NCBI GenBank assembly: GCA_945885345.1
Contig: CAMCYP010000036.1
Location: 1-32,517, forward strand
DNA from: Bordetella parapertussis
GTDB taxonomy: Bacteria > Pseudomonadota > Gammaproteobacteria > Burkholderiales > SG8-41
Length of the DNA stretch: 32,517 bases
Reading direction: 5' to 3'
Shown here: positions 1-7,893 of the stretch, piece after piece
How the letters are laid out: every line of letters starts with the position of its first letter
Numbering within the stretch: the stretch's first letter is position 1
Made by a program: the position numbers and the translations under genes
Notes under the pieces: generated by a model
The model's database searches: none
The model's input: only the letters and a program-made list of their open reading frames with translations
What the model was told of the DNA's origin: nothing

Positions 1-385
1 GGGTTACACCCTTCTGATGAAGGAAATAGACCGCATGCGAATCCTTCTCGCCAAATATCGCCACCAACACGTTCGCGCCGGTAACTTCCTTCTTGCCCGA
101 GGACTGCACATGCAGGATGGCGCGCTGGATCACGCGCTGGAATCCCAGCGTCGGCTGGGTATCCACCTCTTCACCGGCCAGTATTGGTGTGTGTTCGGTC
201 ACAAACTCCGCAAGCAGCTTGCGTAGTTCATCGACATTGGCAGCGCAAGCGCGCAGAACTTCAGAGGCCGACGGGTTGTCGAGGAGTGCCAGCAGCAGGT
301 GTTCCACGGTGATGAATTCGTGGCGTTTCTGACGGGCCTCCATAAAGGCCATGTGCAAGCTGACTTCAAGTTCCTGGGCGATCAT
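1..385 (-). CDS. clpA: ATP-dependent Clp protease ATP-binding subunit ClpA, N-terminal part
   Basis: Only the first 128 codons are present; the gene runs off the left edge. The minus-strand translation begins MIAQELEVSLHMAFMEAR and continues through QKRHEFITVEHLLLALL, the classic double Clp-N repeat that docks ClpS and substrates. ClpA is the cytoplasmic AAA+ unfoldase that feeds ClpP. The start at 385 matches the family N-terminus and lies 27 bases after the clpS stop, so clpS-clpA is probably one transcript, as in most proteobacteria. The ATPase modules are outside the window, so integrity cannot be judged. Confidence 0.96.
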   Translation of the reverse strand, partial: MIAQELEVSLHMAFMEARQKRHEFITVEHLLLALLDNPSASEVLRACAANVDELRKLLAEFVTEHTPILAGEEVDTQPTLGFQRVIQRAILHVQSSGKKEVTGANVLVAIFGEKDSHAVYFLHQKGVT

Positions 386-412
386 AGGTTTCCGATCATG
401 GCCTGTTGATAA

Positions 413-721
413 TCAATTTTCTTCCATTACGCACTGTAACGGGTGTTGGTGCTGCTTTGCGTACGACTTTACCTGCTCGACTTTGGTCGCAGCAACATCC
501 CGCGGAAAAACGCCGCAGACCCCCATGCCTTCGCGATGGACCTTGAGCATGACCTGGGTTGCGCGCTCACGGCTCAAACCGAAAAACCTCTGCAGAACGG
601 CGACCACAAAATCCATAGGGGTGTAGTCATCATTAAGCAGCAGCACCTTGAACATCGGTGGTGGCTTGGTTTTGCTGCGCTTCGCCTCGAGGACGGTGTC
701 TTCACGCTGCCGGTTCGCCAT
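413..721 (-). CDS. clpS: ATP-dependent Clp protease adaptor ClpS
   Basis: This 102-residue protein has the usual ClpS length. A disordered N-terminal tail of about 23 residues ([20 protein letters not shown]) is followed by the folded core. The core carries the N-degron binding signature [15 protein letters not shown] and the [14 protein letters not shown] helix. ClpS binds the ClpA N-domain and hands over proteins with destabilising N-terminal residues. It lies directly upstream of clpA on the minus strand, and the cold-shock gene is divergent on the other side. The 282-base gap to that gene must hold both promoters. Confidence 0.97.
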   Translation of the reverse strand: MANRQREDTVLEAKRSKTKPPPMFKVLLLNDDYTPMDFVVAVLQRFFGLSRERATQVMLKVHREGMGVCGVFPRDVAATKVEQVKSYAKQHQHPLQCVMEEN

Positions 722-864
722 GCCTGCTGTAATCGGGAATTACGCTGTTCAAGTTCAAAAGAATCTCCTGACCTATTGTGTCTGGAATTGGGAATTTTTC
801 AAGTGGCGAAATGAATAACAAATCCGCGTCGGCGCCGGGGTTTCCCCGGGAGTTTTACCCGCGC

Positions 865-893
865 TTGACTTTCGCCGGCAAATACCCTAGAAA
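865..893 (+). promoter_or_regulatory. Candidate sigma70 promoter for the cold-shock gene
   Basis: TTGACT at 865-870 is separated by 17 bases from TAGAAA at 888-893 (4 of 6 matches to the -10 consensus). It would give an untranslated leader of roughly 100 bases before the ATG at 1004. Long leaders are typical of cold-inducible csp mRNAs, but no particular fold is claimed here. The rest of 722-1003 shows nothing else I can name. Confidence 0.5.
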
Positions 894-1003
894 GCAGTCG
901 GGTGTTGGGGTTCAGGTTACAGCGCAAGACCAGTTTGGCCGGTGCTTTCCTTGGAACTCGAACAAATCGCGGAGCCCATCCGCTTTTTTATCAAGGCAGG
1001 CAT

Positions 1004-1207
1004 ATGGCAACTGGTACTGTGAAATGGTTCAATGACTCCAAGGGTTATGGGTTCATCACTCCGGACGACGGCAGCGAAGATCTTTTCGCGCACTTCTCCG
1101 CGATCCAGATGAATGGCTTCAAGACACTGAAAGAGGGACAGAAAGTGTCGTTTGAAGTCACCCAGGGTCCGAAGGGCAAGCAAGCCTCTAACATCCAAGC
1201 AGCCTGA
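1004..1207 (+). CDS. cspA: Cold-shock protein, CspA family
   Basis: A 67-residue single cold-shock domain starts [23 protein letters not shown]1 (KGYGFITP) and RNP2 (DLFAHFSAI) are intact, as is the C-terminal ASNIQAA ending seen in this family. These proteins bind single-stranded RNA and DNA and melt mRNA structure in the cytoplasm. The ATG at 1004 is chosen because the upstream extension has no family similarity and AAGGCAGG lies just before it. The gene is followed by its own intrinsic terminator. Which csp paralogue it is cannot be decided from this window, so the symbol is by family only. Confidence 0.93.
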   Translation: MATGTVKWFNDSKGYGFITPDDGSEDLFAHFSAIQMNGFKTLKEGQKVSFEVTQGPKGKQASNIQAA

Positions 1208-1255
1208 AGCTGTGAATTTGCCGCTGGCAGCGATGCCGGTGGCCCTGCGCCGGAC

Positions 1256-1292
1256 AAAACCCGCAGACCTTCCAGGTCCTGCGGGTTTTTTT
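1256..1292 (+). terminator. Intrinsic terminator after the cold-shock gene
   Basis: Arms AAAACCCGCAG (1256-1266) and CTGCGGGTTTT (1279-1289) extend inward through ACCT/AGGT with one bulged base. The hairpin runs straight into a T tract ending at 1292. Confidence 0.93.
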
Positions 1293-1498
1293 CTGAGTCC
1301 GGCAGCAGGCACAGTCCGCCGGGTGAACCTCCGTTCATGCCGGATGCAATAAATGCGATAATCCGGCGACGGACCAGCCTGCAAAGAGCGCGGATGCGCA
1401 GTTCCGATCCTGCTCGTGGAACGCCCCGGGACGCCCTACAGATCGCCGGAACCGGCCGATCACTTGACCGACAAAAATTCGAACGGAGAAACAGAATC

Positions 1499-2875
1499 AT
1501 GACTGCAAAACTCGACCTGCTCAAAATCGCGCAGGAAGAACAGAACGGCGACCTGTTCAAGTATCTGGATGGCATTTACAAGCGCTCGAAAGTGCAGCCG
1601 ACCGGCTTTACCGACGCCGTCATCTGGGAAGGCGGCAACAGTGCCGGCGGCGTCAAACCGGTGGCGCACGCGTTCACCGACATGTTTGCGCTGAACGGCA
1701 CGATCATGGCCCTCGACGTTCTTGGCCTGCCCTTCCTCGGCGTACCGATGATGGCGCAGTTCCGCCACGACTCCAAACTCGTCTCGCTGGAGTGGTTCGG
1801 CAAGATGGACAACACCTGCCTGAAATGGTCGACCGCCGGCGACTTCATGGTCAACGACAACGGTAAAAAAGTCGTGGTCGCGGGCAAATCCGCCAATGCG
1901 CCGCTGCGCACTGCCGCCGGCGTCTACTGCAATGTGCGCCCCTACGGCGGCATTACCAGCGTCCGTTTCATGCCCGGCCTGCCCTACTCGCAGGACAACA
2001 AGAAATTCGTCGTCGATAAAGCCACCGGCAACATCCATTCGGAAATGAACACCCCGGGCATCCGCATGGCCTACGCCGCGCGCCTGTTCCTTAAAATGGT
2101 GCACGAAACCGGCCAGATCGGCCGTGTCGCCACCAAGCCGACGCAGGCCAAAGAGGATGCCGTCAACGCCGGCATCATGCGCTGGCTGTTGCAGGGCACC
2201 AAGTTCAAATTGAAGCGCCAGTATTCGGTCGATGCCTACGAAGAACACAAGGCCAACGTCGACGCCATCGCCGCACTGCTGCCGAAGGATTTCAAGGCCG
2301 GCATGGAAAACTGGGGCGGCGACATCTACGAGCACATCTCCGACACCAACTTCGGGCTGCTGCTGCATGACATGATTCAGAAACGCGCCTGCATCGTTTA
2401 CGCCACGGATCTTGACGGCGACCGTCTGACCGACTTGATGGCGGATGCACCCGATGTGTTGCGCGCCTGGGGCCAGATCATTCTGGATCACGCCAAGACC
2501 GGCAAGAAAATGAGCGACGTGTGGAAGGAAATGGGCTTCACCATGACCAACGGCAAGGACATGACCAGCGTCATGTACCGCGTTCAGGGCGCGCCGATTT
2601 TCGAACAGACCCTGGGCTCGGCCGATGCCATGCTGCTGCGTCTGCTGGACGGTGATGAAACAGTCGGCGGCGAGAAACAGCCTTACGATCCGCGCATCCA
2701 CTTCGTGCTGATCAACGAAGCCTACAAGGCCGCCAACCCCGGCAACAAGGAACTTGCGGGCTGGCTGGACGCGCAACTGGCCACCTTCGACAAGATCTAC
2801 AGTGCCAAACGTCCGCGCTACATCGACGGTTACAACCAGCTCAAGGCCGCGATCAAGCCCTGGGGCAGCAAGTAA
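1499..2875 (+). CDS. Uncharacterised 458-residue cytoplasmic protein
   Basis: I do not recognise the family. The protein starts MTAKLDLLKIAQEEQNGD behind a good ribosome site (ACGGAGAAACAG). It has no signal peptide or membrane segment. Visible features are a glycine-rich VIWEGGNSAGGVKP segment near residue 40, a cysteine in AAGVYCNVRPYGG, IVYATDLDGDRLTDL near residue 300 and FDKIYSAKRPRYIDGYN at the C-terminus. Codon use is strongly biased to C-ending codons, and the gene has its own strong terminator, so expression may be high. In many betaproteobacteria the clpS/csp neighbourhood is followed by icd, but this sequence shows none of the isocitrate dehydrogenase motifs I know. A longer in-frame start at 1337 is unlikely because it lacks a ribosome site. 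A weak promoter candidate (TTCATG, 17 bases, GATAAT, ending at 1362) lies upstream. Confidence 0.85.
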   Translation: MTAKLDLLKIAQEEQNGDLFKYLDGIYKRSKVQPTGFTDAVIWEGGNSAGGVKPVAHAFTDMFALNGTIMALDVLGLPFLGVPMMAQFRHDSKLVSLEWFGKMDNTCLKWSTAGDFMVNDNGKKVVVAGKSANAPLRTAAGVYCNVRPYGGITSVRFMPGLPYSQDNKKFVVDKATGNIHSEMNTPGIRMAYAARLFLKMVHETGQIGRVATKPTQAKEDAVNAGIMRWLLQGTKFKLKRQYSVDAYEEHKANVDAIAALLPKDFKAGMENWGGDIYEHISDTNFGLLLHDMIQKRACIVYATDLDGDRLTDLMADAPDVLRAWGQIILDHAKTGKKMSDVWKEMGFTMTNGKDMTSVMYRVQGAPIFEQTLGSADAMLLRLLDGDETVGGEKQPYDPRIHFVLINEAYKAANPGNKELAGWLDAQLATFDKIYSAKRPRYIDGYNQLKAAIKPWGSK

Positions 2876-2911
2876 CACAGCATTCCGCACGGCCAAACGG
2901 CCGCGCGTTCC

Positions 2912-2945
2912 AATAAAAACGCCCGCAACCGCGGGCGTTTTTATT
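2912..2945 (+). terminator. Strong intrinsic terminator after the 458-residue gene
   Basis: Perfect 15-bp arms (AATAAAAACGCCCGC at 2912-2926 and its reverse complement at 2931-2945) flank an AACC loop. A/T runs on both sides mean it could act in both directions. Confidence 0.95.
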
Positions 2946-3051
2946 GTACCGGCCATTCCTCGCAAGCCGGCGATTTTGCATAGCGGCATTGCACTTAATG
3001 CCGGTATCCAGCCCACCGTTTCACTGCTGAAACGGGCCCACTATACAAATA

Positions 3052-3108
3052 TTGGCCGTTGTGGAATTCTATGTATAATGCATTGCAGCAATAACTATGG
3101 TAATAGTT
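3052..3108 (+). promoter_or_regulatory. Candidate aceB promoter with downstream palindromic operator
   Basis: A perfect -10 box TATAAT (3074-3079) lies 16 bases after TTGGCC (3052-3057). About 14 bases after the -10, AACTAT (3093-3098) and ATAGTT (3103-3108) form an exact 6-bp inverted repeat around GGTA. The inferred transcription start falls near 3086, so a protein bound to the repeat would block early transcription. The tract 3040-3130 is much more AT-rich than its surroundings. The bound regulator is unknown. Confidence 0.55.
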
Positions 3109-3174
3109 TTTACATTATGAAATTTTGATTTTCCCCGACTGATCCTGATCCCCGACGCGTCCAGGAGCCCGCCC

Positions 3175-4803
3175 ATGACCACCACCCGTTACGCCGATGG
3201 CGTTGAAATCACCGGCCCGATACCCGCCGCTTACGCCGAGATCCTGACGCCGGCCGCCATCGCATTTTTCGCCAGGCTGGCGCGGAAATTTGAAGCACGT
3301 CGCCAGGCATTGATGGCACAGCGCGTGGTGCGCCAAGCCGAGTTTGACGCCGGCAAACTGCCCGACTTCCTTGCTTCAACCAAAAGCATCCGCGATGGCA
3401 ACTGGACCATCGGTGCCGTGCCCGCCGACCTGCAGGATCGCCGCGTCGAAATCACCGGCCCCACTGACCGCAAGATGGTCATCAACGCGCTGAACTCGGG
3501 TGCCAATGTATTCATGGCCGATTTCGAAGATTCGAACGCGCCGACCTGGAGCAACATGATCGAGGGTCAGATCAGCATGCGCGATGCCATCCGGCGTTCG
3601 GTCACTTACCAGAGTCCCGAAGGCAAAAGCTACAAGCTCAACGCCAAAATCGCCACACTACTGGTACGCCCGCGTGGCTGGCATCTGATGGAAAATCATG
3701 TGCTGATCGACGGCGCACCGGTATCGGGCGCGATCTTCGACTTCGCACTTTATTTTTTCCACAACACCAAAGAGGCGCTGGTCCGCGGCACCGGCCCGTA
3801 TTTCTATCTGCCGAAAATGGAAAGCCACCTCGAAGCGCGGCTGTGGAACGACATTTTTATCATGGCGCAGCAGGAGCTCGGCGTGCCGCAGGGCACGATC
3901 AAGGGCACGGTGTTGATCGAGACCGTGCTCGCCGCCTTCGAAATGGACGAAATCCTCTACGAACTGCGCGATCATTGCGTCGGTCTCAACATCGGTCGCT
4001 GGGATTACATTTTCAGCTGCATCAAGAAATTCCGCTCCAACAAGGATTTTTGCCTTGCCGACCGTAGCCAGGTCCTGATGACCGCACCGTTCATGCGCGC
4101 CTATGCGCTGCTGCTGATCCAGACCTGCCACAAGCGCAAAGCGTTTGCGATGGGCGGCATGGCAGCGCAGATCCCGATCAAGAACGATCCCGCAGCCAAC
4201 GACGCGGCGCTGGCCAAGGTGCGCGCCGACAAGGAACGCGAAGCCACTGATGGCTGCGACGGCACCTGGGTCGCGCACCCGGCACTGGTCGGCATTGCCA
4301 GGGAAATTTTCGACAAATACATGCCGACGGCCAATCAGGTCAGCCGCCTGCGCCCCGACGTCAATGTCACAGCCAAAGACCTGCTCAACTTCCAGCCGGA
4401 AGCACCGATCAGCGAAACCGGCCTGCGCAACAACATCAGCGTCGGCATCCAGTACATCGGCGCCTGGCTCGCCGGCAACGGTTGCGTGCCGGTGTACAAC
4501 CTGATGGAAGACGCCGCCACCGCGGAAATTTCACGCTCGCAGATCTGGCAATGGATGCGCAGCCCCAAGGGCGTGCTCGACGACGGCCGCAAGGTCACCC
4601 GCGACATGTTCCGCAAAATGCTGCCGGAAGAACTGGCGCGGGTGCGCCGCGAACTCGGTGAGCAAGCCTGGAACGCCGGCCGGTATGAAGAAGCCGCCCT
4701 GCTCTTTGATGAAATCACCACCAGCGACGACTACGTGGAATTCCTGACGTTGCCCGGTTATGAGCAGTTGACCAGGGGTGTCGAAGCCGGCGCCGCCGTT
4801 TAA
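3175..4803 (+). CDS. aceB: Malate synthase A (glyoxylate shunt)
   Basis: This 542-residue protein has the length of the MSA class. It condenses glyoxylate with acetyl-CoA to malate. Visible motifs are ADFEDSNAPTW, LLVRPRGWHLMENHVL (active-site Arg), the malate synthase signature region DHCVGLNIGRWDYIFSCIKK, and NLMEDAATAEISRSQIWQW (catalytic Asp region). The ATG at 3175 follows the ribosome-site-like CCAGGAGC. It sits alone between two terminators with its own AT-rich promoter, so it is probably monocistronic. The partner isocitrate lyase gene is not in this window. Confidence 0.97.
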   Translation: MTTTRYADGVEITGPIPAAYAEILTPAAIAFFARLARKFEARRQALMAQRVVRQAEFDAGKLPDFLASTKSIRDGNWTIGAVPADLQDRRVEITGPTDRKMVINALNSGANVFMADFEDSNAPTWSNMIEGQISMRDAIRRSVTYQSPEGKSYKLNAKIATLLVRPRGWHLMENHVLIDGAPVSGAIFDFALYFFHNTKEALVRGTGPYFYLPKMESHLEARLWNDIFIMAQQELGVPQGTIKGTVLIETVLAAFEMDEILYELRDHCVGLNIGRWDYIFSCIKKFRSNKDFCLADRSQVLMTAPFMRAYALLLIQTCHKRKAFAMGGMAAQIPIKNDPAANDAALAKVRADKEREATDGCDGTWVAHPALVGIAREIFDKYMPTANQVSRLRPDVNVTAKDLLNFQPEAPISETGLRNNISVGIQYIGAWLAGNGCVPVYNLMEDAATAEISRSQIWQWMRSPKGVLDDGRKVTRDMFRKMLPEELARVRRELGEQAWNAGRYEEAALLFDEITTSDDYVEFLTLPGYEQLTRGVEAGAAV

Positions 4804-4825
4804 GCGCAGCATCCGCCGAAACCAC

Positions 4826-4853
4826 AAAGGCCCCGTATCTGCGGGGCCTTTTT
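4826..4853 (+). terminator. Intrinsic terminator after aceB
   Basis: AAAGGCCCCG (4826-4835) pairs with CGGGGCCTTT across a short TATCTG loop, followed by T residues. It ends 16 bases before the rluE start. Confidence 0.93.
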
Positions 4854-4868
4854 CCGTACAATGCAACG

Positions 4869-5507
4869 ATGGCATCTGTCGTCCTGCTCAACAAACCCTA
4901 TGGCGTGATCTGTCAGTTCACCCCTTCGGGTGCACATCAGACTCTGAAGGATTTTGTGCCAATCGCCGACGTCTACCCGGCAGGACGGCTGGATACCGAC
5001 AGCGAAGGACTGGTCGTGCTGACCGGCGACGGGAAACTGCAGCACTTCATCACCGATCCCCGGCACAAGCTGCCGAAAATCTATTTTGTCGAAGTCGAAG
5101 GCACCCCCGACGATGCGGCGCTGGCCCCGTTGCGCAAGGGCGTTCAATTGAGCGACTACCGCGCCCGTCCGGCAGAGGTCGGAGTAGTCGCGCCACCGGA
5201 CTGGCTGTGGCCGCGGGTGCCGCCGGTCCGGTTCCGGCAGACCATACCGACAACCTGGCTGCAATTGACCATCCGCGAAGGCCGTAACCGCCAGATCCGG
5301 CGGATGACGGCGGCCCTTGGCTTCCCGACCCTGCGCCTGATCCGCCACAGTGTCGGCCCGTGGACTTTGGCGGGCATGGCCTCAGGAAGCTGGAAAATCG
5401 CCGACTCGTCAATTTTGAGTTACAACGAGCCGAATCCAGATGTTACAAGGCTCAAAACACCCTACAAAAAGCACACCAAACGATCTTCCCGCCCGGCGAA
5501 AAACTGA
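4869..5507 (+). CDS. rluE: 23S rRNA pseudouridine synthase, RluE-like
   Basis: This 212-residue protein is a single catalytic domain of the RsuA/RluB/E/F family without the N-terminal S4 domain, which is the RluE arrangement. Key motifs are LLNKPYGVICQF at the N-terminus, the catalytic loop AGRLDTDSEGLVVLT with the nucleophile Asp42, and IREGRNRQIRRMTAALG. RluE modifies U2457 in the peptidyl-transferase region of 23S rRNA. The C-terminal 35 residues are basic and not part of the fold (TPYKKHTKRSSRPAKN). The start is the only ATG compatible with the fold. Confidence 0.93.
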   Translation: MASVVLLNKPYGVICQFTPSGAHQTLKDFVPIADVYPAGRLDTDSEGLVVLTGDGKLQHFITDPRHKLPKIYFVEVEGTPDDAALAPLRKGVQLSDYRARPAEVGVVAPPDWLWPRVPPVRFRQTIPTTWLQLTIREGRNRQIRRMTAALGFPTLRLIRHSVGPWTLAGMASGSWKIADSSILSYNEPNPDVTRLKTPYKKHTKRSSRPAKN

Positions 5508-5590
5508 AAATGCTTGCTTCTATGAGATCGTTTACCGGGAAAACTTACATGAGGCTGTCAACCGCTTGCAGCCAAGCCCGTTATTGGCGC

Positions 5591-5636
5591 TTGACCGGCT
5601 TTTCGGTCAAAGGCCATAAGGCCTGGTTGATCAACC
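5591..5636 (+). promoter_or_regulatory. Three consecutive hairpins in the leader of the first small exported protein
   Basis: Three inverted repeats abut one another. TTGACCG pairs with CGGTCAA (5591-5597 and 5604-5610). AGGCC pairs with GGCCT (5611-5615 and 5620-5624). GGTTGATCAACC (5625-5636) is a perfect 12-base palindrome. They end six bases before the GAGGGA ribosome site. No T tract follows, so this is not a standard terminator. Confidence 0.5.
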
Positions 5637-5651
5637 ATTAATGAGGGAATT

Positions 5652-5834
5652 ATGAACAAACTGTTTGCTGCCATTATCGCCGCCGCTTTCGCCACCGTTG
5701 CTGTTGCCCCGGCGTACGCCGCTGATGCGAAAAAAGAAGAGAAGAAAGTGCAGAAAAAAGACGGCACCGGCGATAAAGCCCAAGCCAAAGACATGAAGAA
5801 AGAAGAGAAAAAAGACGGCAGCGGCAAGAAGTAA
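5652..5834 (+). CDS. Small exported lysine-rich protein (paralogue 1)
   Basis: This is a 60-residue protein. Residues 1-23 are a Sec signal peptide (MNKLFAAIIAAAFATVAVAP then AYA, with cleavage likely before AD). The mature 37 residues are almost only Lys, Glu, Asp, Gly and Gln and contain the repeats KKEEKK and KKDG. GAGGGAATT precedes the ATG. It belongs to no functional family I can name. The mature part is very charged and probably unstructured. It is a tandem relative of the gene at 5999, with the same signal peptide core (VAVAPAY) and a similar terminator. Confidence 0.82.
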   Translation: MNKLFAAIIAAAFATVAVAPAYAADAKKEEKKVQKKDGTGDKAQAKDMKKEEKKDGSGKK

Positions 5835-5853
5835 TTCGCGCCAGCTGTCTGGT

Positions 5854-5882
5854 AAAGGCAGGGCTGATGCCCTGCCTTTTTT
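5854..5882 (+). terminator. Intrinsic terminator after small protein 1
   Basis: AAAGGCAGGGC pairs with GCCCTGCCTTT across a TGAT loop, then T residues to 5882. It closely resembles the terminator at 6151. Confidence 0.93.
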
Positions 5883-5919
5883 CGTCCACGGGTTACCCAG
5901 TTGTCATTTATGAGTGCAT

Positions 5920-5967
5920 GCGCTAATGTAGCGCCGCTCGCATTGAGCCGCAGGCCGACCGTCGGCC
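5920..5967 (+). promoter_or_regulatory. Two inverted repeats in the leader of the second small exported protein
   Basis: GCGCTA-ATG-TAGCGC (5920-5934) and GGCCGAC-C-GTCGGCC (5953-5967) are perfect inverted repeats between the preceding terminator and the AGGGAGGAG ribosome site. Either may be an RNA hairpin or a protein-binding site. Confidence 0.4.
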
Positions 5968-5998
5968 CGCGATTCCGTTCAACCAGGGAGGAGTCACC

Positions 5999-6133
5999 AT
6001 GAAGAAGCTGTTCGCAATTGCAATTGCTGCTATGTTCGCTTCAGTGGCTGTCGCACCGGCATACTCTGCCGACAAGAAAACCGACAAGAAGATGGAAAAG
6101 AAAGAAAAGAAAGAGAAAAAAGACAAAAAATAA
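5999..6133 (+). CDS. Small exported lysine-rich protein (paralogue 2)
   Basis: This 44-residue gene is below usual length cut-offs. The reading is MKKLFAIAIAAMFASVAVAP, then AYSAD, then a tail of Lys, Glu and Asp with repeated KKEKK. A strong ribosome site (AGGGAGGAG) lies 6 bases before the ATG, and an intrinsic terminator follows 18 bases after the stop. The signal peptide matches that of the upstream 60-residue protein closely, so the two are probably a tandem duplication with a variable-length charged tail. The function is unknown. Confidence 0.82.
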   Translation: MKKLFAIAIAAMFASVAVAPAYSADKKTDKKMEKKEKKEKKDKK

Positions 6134-6150
6134 GCACCACCTCTTTCATT

Positions 6151-6177
6151 AAAAGCAGGGCTGCGGCCCTGCTTTTT
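6151..6177 (+). terminator. Intrinsic terminator after small protein 2
   Basis: AAAAGCAGGGC pairs with GCCCTGCTTTT across a short TGCG loop, ending in a T run. Confidence 0.93.
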
Positions 6178-6239
6178 TCATTCCGGTTCCGGAACACTGC
6201 GGGTTTGGCCCGTCAGCATATGGGCGATAAAATGGCCGG

Positions 6240-6701
6240 ATGACAACCGATGAACGCCAGTGGAAACCGAATGTCACCGTCGCCGCAGTGGTTGAACGCA
6301 ACGGCAGCTTCCTGCTGGTCGAAGAGCAGACGGCCGAAGGCATCCGCTACAACCAGCCCGCCGGACACCTCGAAGCCGGTGAATCCCTGCTTGATGCCGT
6401 GATCCGCGAAACGCTGGAAGAATCAGCCTGGCGCTTCACGCCGACTGCGCTGGTCGGTGTTTACCAGTACCAACAGGCCACATCCGGAATTACCTACCTG
6501 CGCTTCGCCTTCGCCGGGGAACTCTCGGACCATGACGCGGGTCGGAAACTCGATACCGGCATCGTGCGCGCACTGTGGATGCCCGTGACCGAGATCCGTG
6601 CCAGTCGCGCCAAACACCGCAGTCCGCTGCTGATACAGTGCGTGGACGATTACCTGGCCGGCCAGCGCCATCCGCTGGACCTGCTGCATTACTACAGTTG
6701 A
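6240..6701 (+). CDS. nudJ: Nudix hydrolase, NudJ-like phosphatase
   Basis: This is a 153-residue single Nudix domain. The Nudix box begins GHLEAGES near residue 42 and continues RETLEESA. All acidic ligands are present, but the usual Gly near the box end is Ala. The tail HRSPLL then [10 protein letters not shown] is typical of NudJ, which hydrolyses HMP-PP and nucleoside di- and triphosphates. It lies 4 bases upstream of mnmA, the same pairing as in enterobacteria, so the two are probably co-transcribed. Confidence 0.92.
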   Translation: MTTDERQWKPNVTVAAVVERNGSFLLVEEQTAEGIRYNQPAGHLEAGESLLDAVIRETLEESAWRFTPTALVGVYQYQQATSGITYLRFAFAGELSDHDAGRKLDTGIVRALWMPVTEIRASRAKHRSPLLIQCVDDYLAGQRHPLDLLHYYS

Positions 6702-6705
6702 AATC

Positions 6706-7857
6706 ATGGCACGAAAACAGAAAATCGTAGTCGGCATGTCAGGCGGCGTTGACTCGTCGGTGGCCGCGCTGCTGCTCAAACAGCAGGGCCATGAAGTCAT
6801 CGGCCTGTTCATGAAAAACTGGGAAGACGACGACACGGACGAACACTGCACATCACGCCAGGACCTCATCGACGCGGTCGCCGTCGCCGACCGCATCGGC
6901 ATCGACATCGAGGCGGTTAATTTCAGCGCCGAGTACAAGGATCGCGTGTTCAGCGAATTCCTCAGCGAATACCAGGCCGGCCGTACGCCCAACCCGGATG
7001 TGCTGTGCAACGCCGAAATCAAGTTCAAGGCCTTTCTTGACCACGCGATCAACCTCGGCGCAGATCGCATCGCCACAGGCCATTATGCCCAGGTGCGCGA
7101 AGTCGACGGACTGCACCAACTGCTGAAAGCCGAGGACGGCACCAAGGACCAGAGTTATTTCCTCTACCGCCTCAACCAGCAACAGCTGGCCAAAACCTGG
7201 TTCCCGCTGGGCGGGCTCTACAAACGTGACGTGCGCGACATCGCGCGGCGCGAAGGCATGCCCAACCATGACAAGAAGGATTCAACCGGGATCTGCTTCA
7301 TCGGCGAACGCCCGTTCCGCGAATTCCTCAATCGTTACCTGCCTGCGAATCCAGGCGACATCGTCACCCCGGAAGGCGTCAAGGTCGGCAAACACATGGG
7401 GCTGACGTTCTACACGCTGGGACAGCGCCAGGGCCTGGGCATCGGCGGTACGCGCAACGGGGACGGCGATGCCTGGTATGTCGCGCACAAGGATATGGAA
7501 AACAACCGTCTGGTGGTGGTACAAGGCCACGACCATCAATTGTTGCTCGCCGATCAACTGACTGCCGTCAACCTTAACTGGATCAGCGGAGAGGCGCCGC
7601 ACACCCAGTGGGTGTACAGCGCCAAGACGCGTTACCGGCAAAAAGACGCGGCGTGTTCGCTGTCGTCAACGACGCCGGAGCAATGCGTGGTGGAGTTCGC
7701 CGAAAACCAGTGGGCGGTAACGCCCGGCCAGTCAGTGGTGATCTACGAAAGCCGCGTCTGCATCGGTGGCGGCATCATTCAGTCCGCGCGCCAGGCGCAG
7801 GCCGTGCAGCGTGACGCCGGCTGCCCGCCGGATACGGAGCCATTGAGGAACGACTGA
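6706..7857 (+). CDS. mnmA: tRNA-specific 2-thiouridylase MnmA
   Basis: This 383-residue enzyme installs the sulphur of 2-thiouridine at position 34 of Lys, Glu and Gln tRNAs. The PP-loop GMSGGVDSS occupies residues 10-18. The catalytic cysteines are Cys101 in [12 protein letters not shown] and Cys197 in [10 protein letters not shown]. The tRNA-binding and beta-barrel regions follow ([17 protein letters not shown]-type GQSVVIYE). Length and motifs are complete. It starts 4 bases after nudJ and is convergent with the glutathione transferase gene. Confidence 0.98.
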   Translation: MARKQKIVVGMSGGVDSSVAALLLKQQGHEVIGLFMKNWEDDDTDEHCTSRQDLIDAVAVADRIGIDIEAVNFSAEYKDRVFSEFLSEYQAGRTPNPDVLCNAEIKFKAFLDHAINLGADRIATGHYAQVREVDGLHQLLKAEDGTKDQSYFLYRLNQQQLAKTWFPLGGLYKRDVRDIARREGMPNHDKKDSTGICFIGERPFREFLNRYLPANPGDIVTPEGVKVGKHMGLTFYTLGQRQGLGIGGTRNGDGDAWYVAHKDMENNRLVVVQGHDHQLLLADQLTAVNLNWISGEAPHTQWVYSAKTRYRQKDAACSLSSTTPEQCVVEFAENQWAVTPGQSVVIYESRVCIGGGIIQSARQAQAVQRDAGCPPDTEPLRND

Positions 7858-7893
7858 CGGTTCGGCCACGACCGCTACAAGTCGCCAGGCCAA

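Noticed and set aside
1460..3016. Long minus-strand open frame of 518 codons opposite the 458-residue gene
   Set aside because: Its translation is the low-information mirror of a strongly biased GC-rich gene. It runs through a terminator and has no ribosome site. The same applies to the long antisense frames at 10872-12014, 25245-26588 and 28312-29931.
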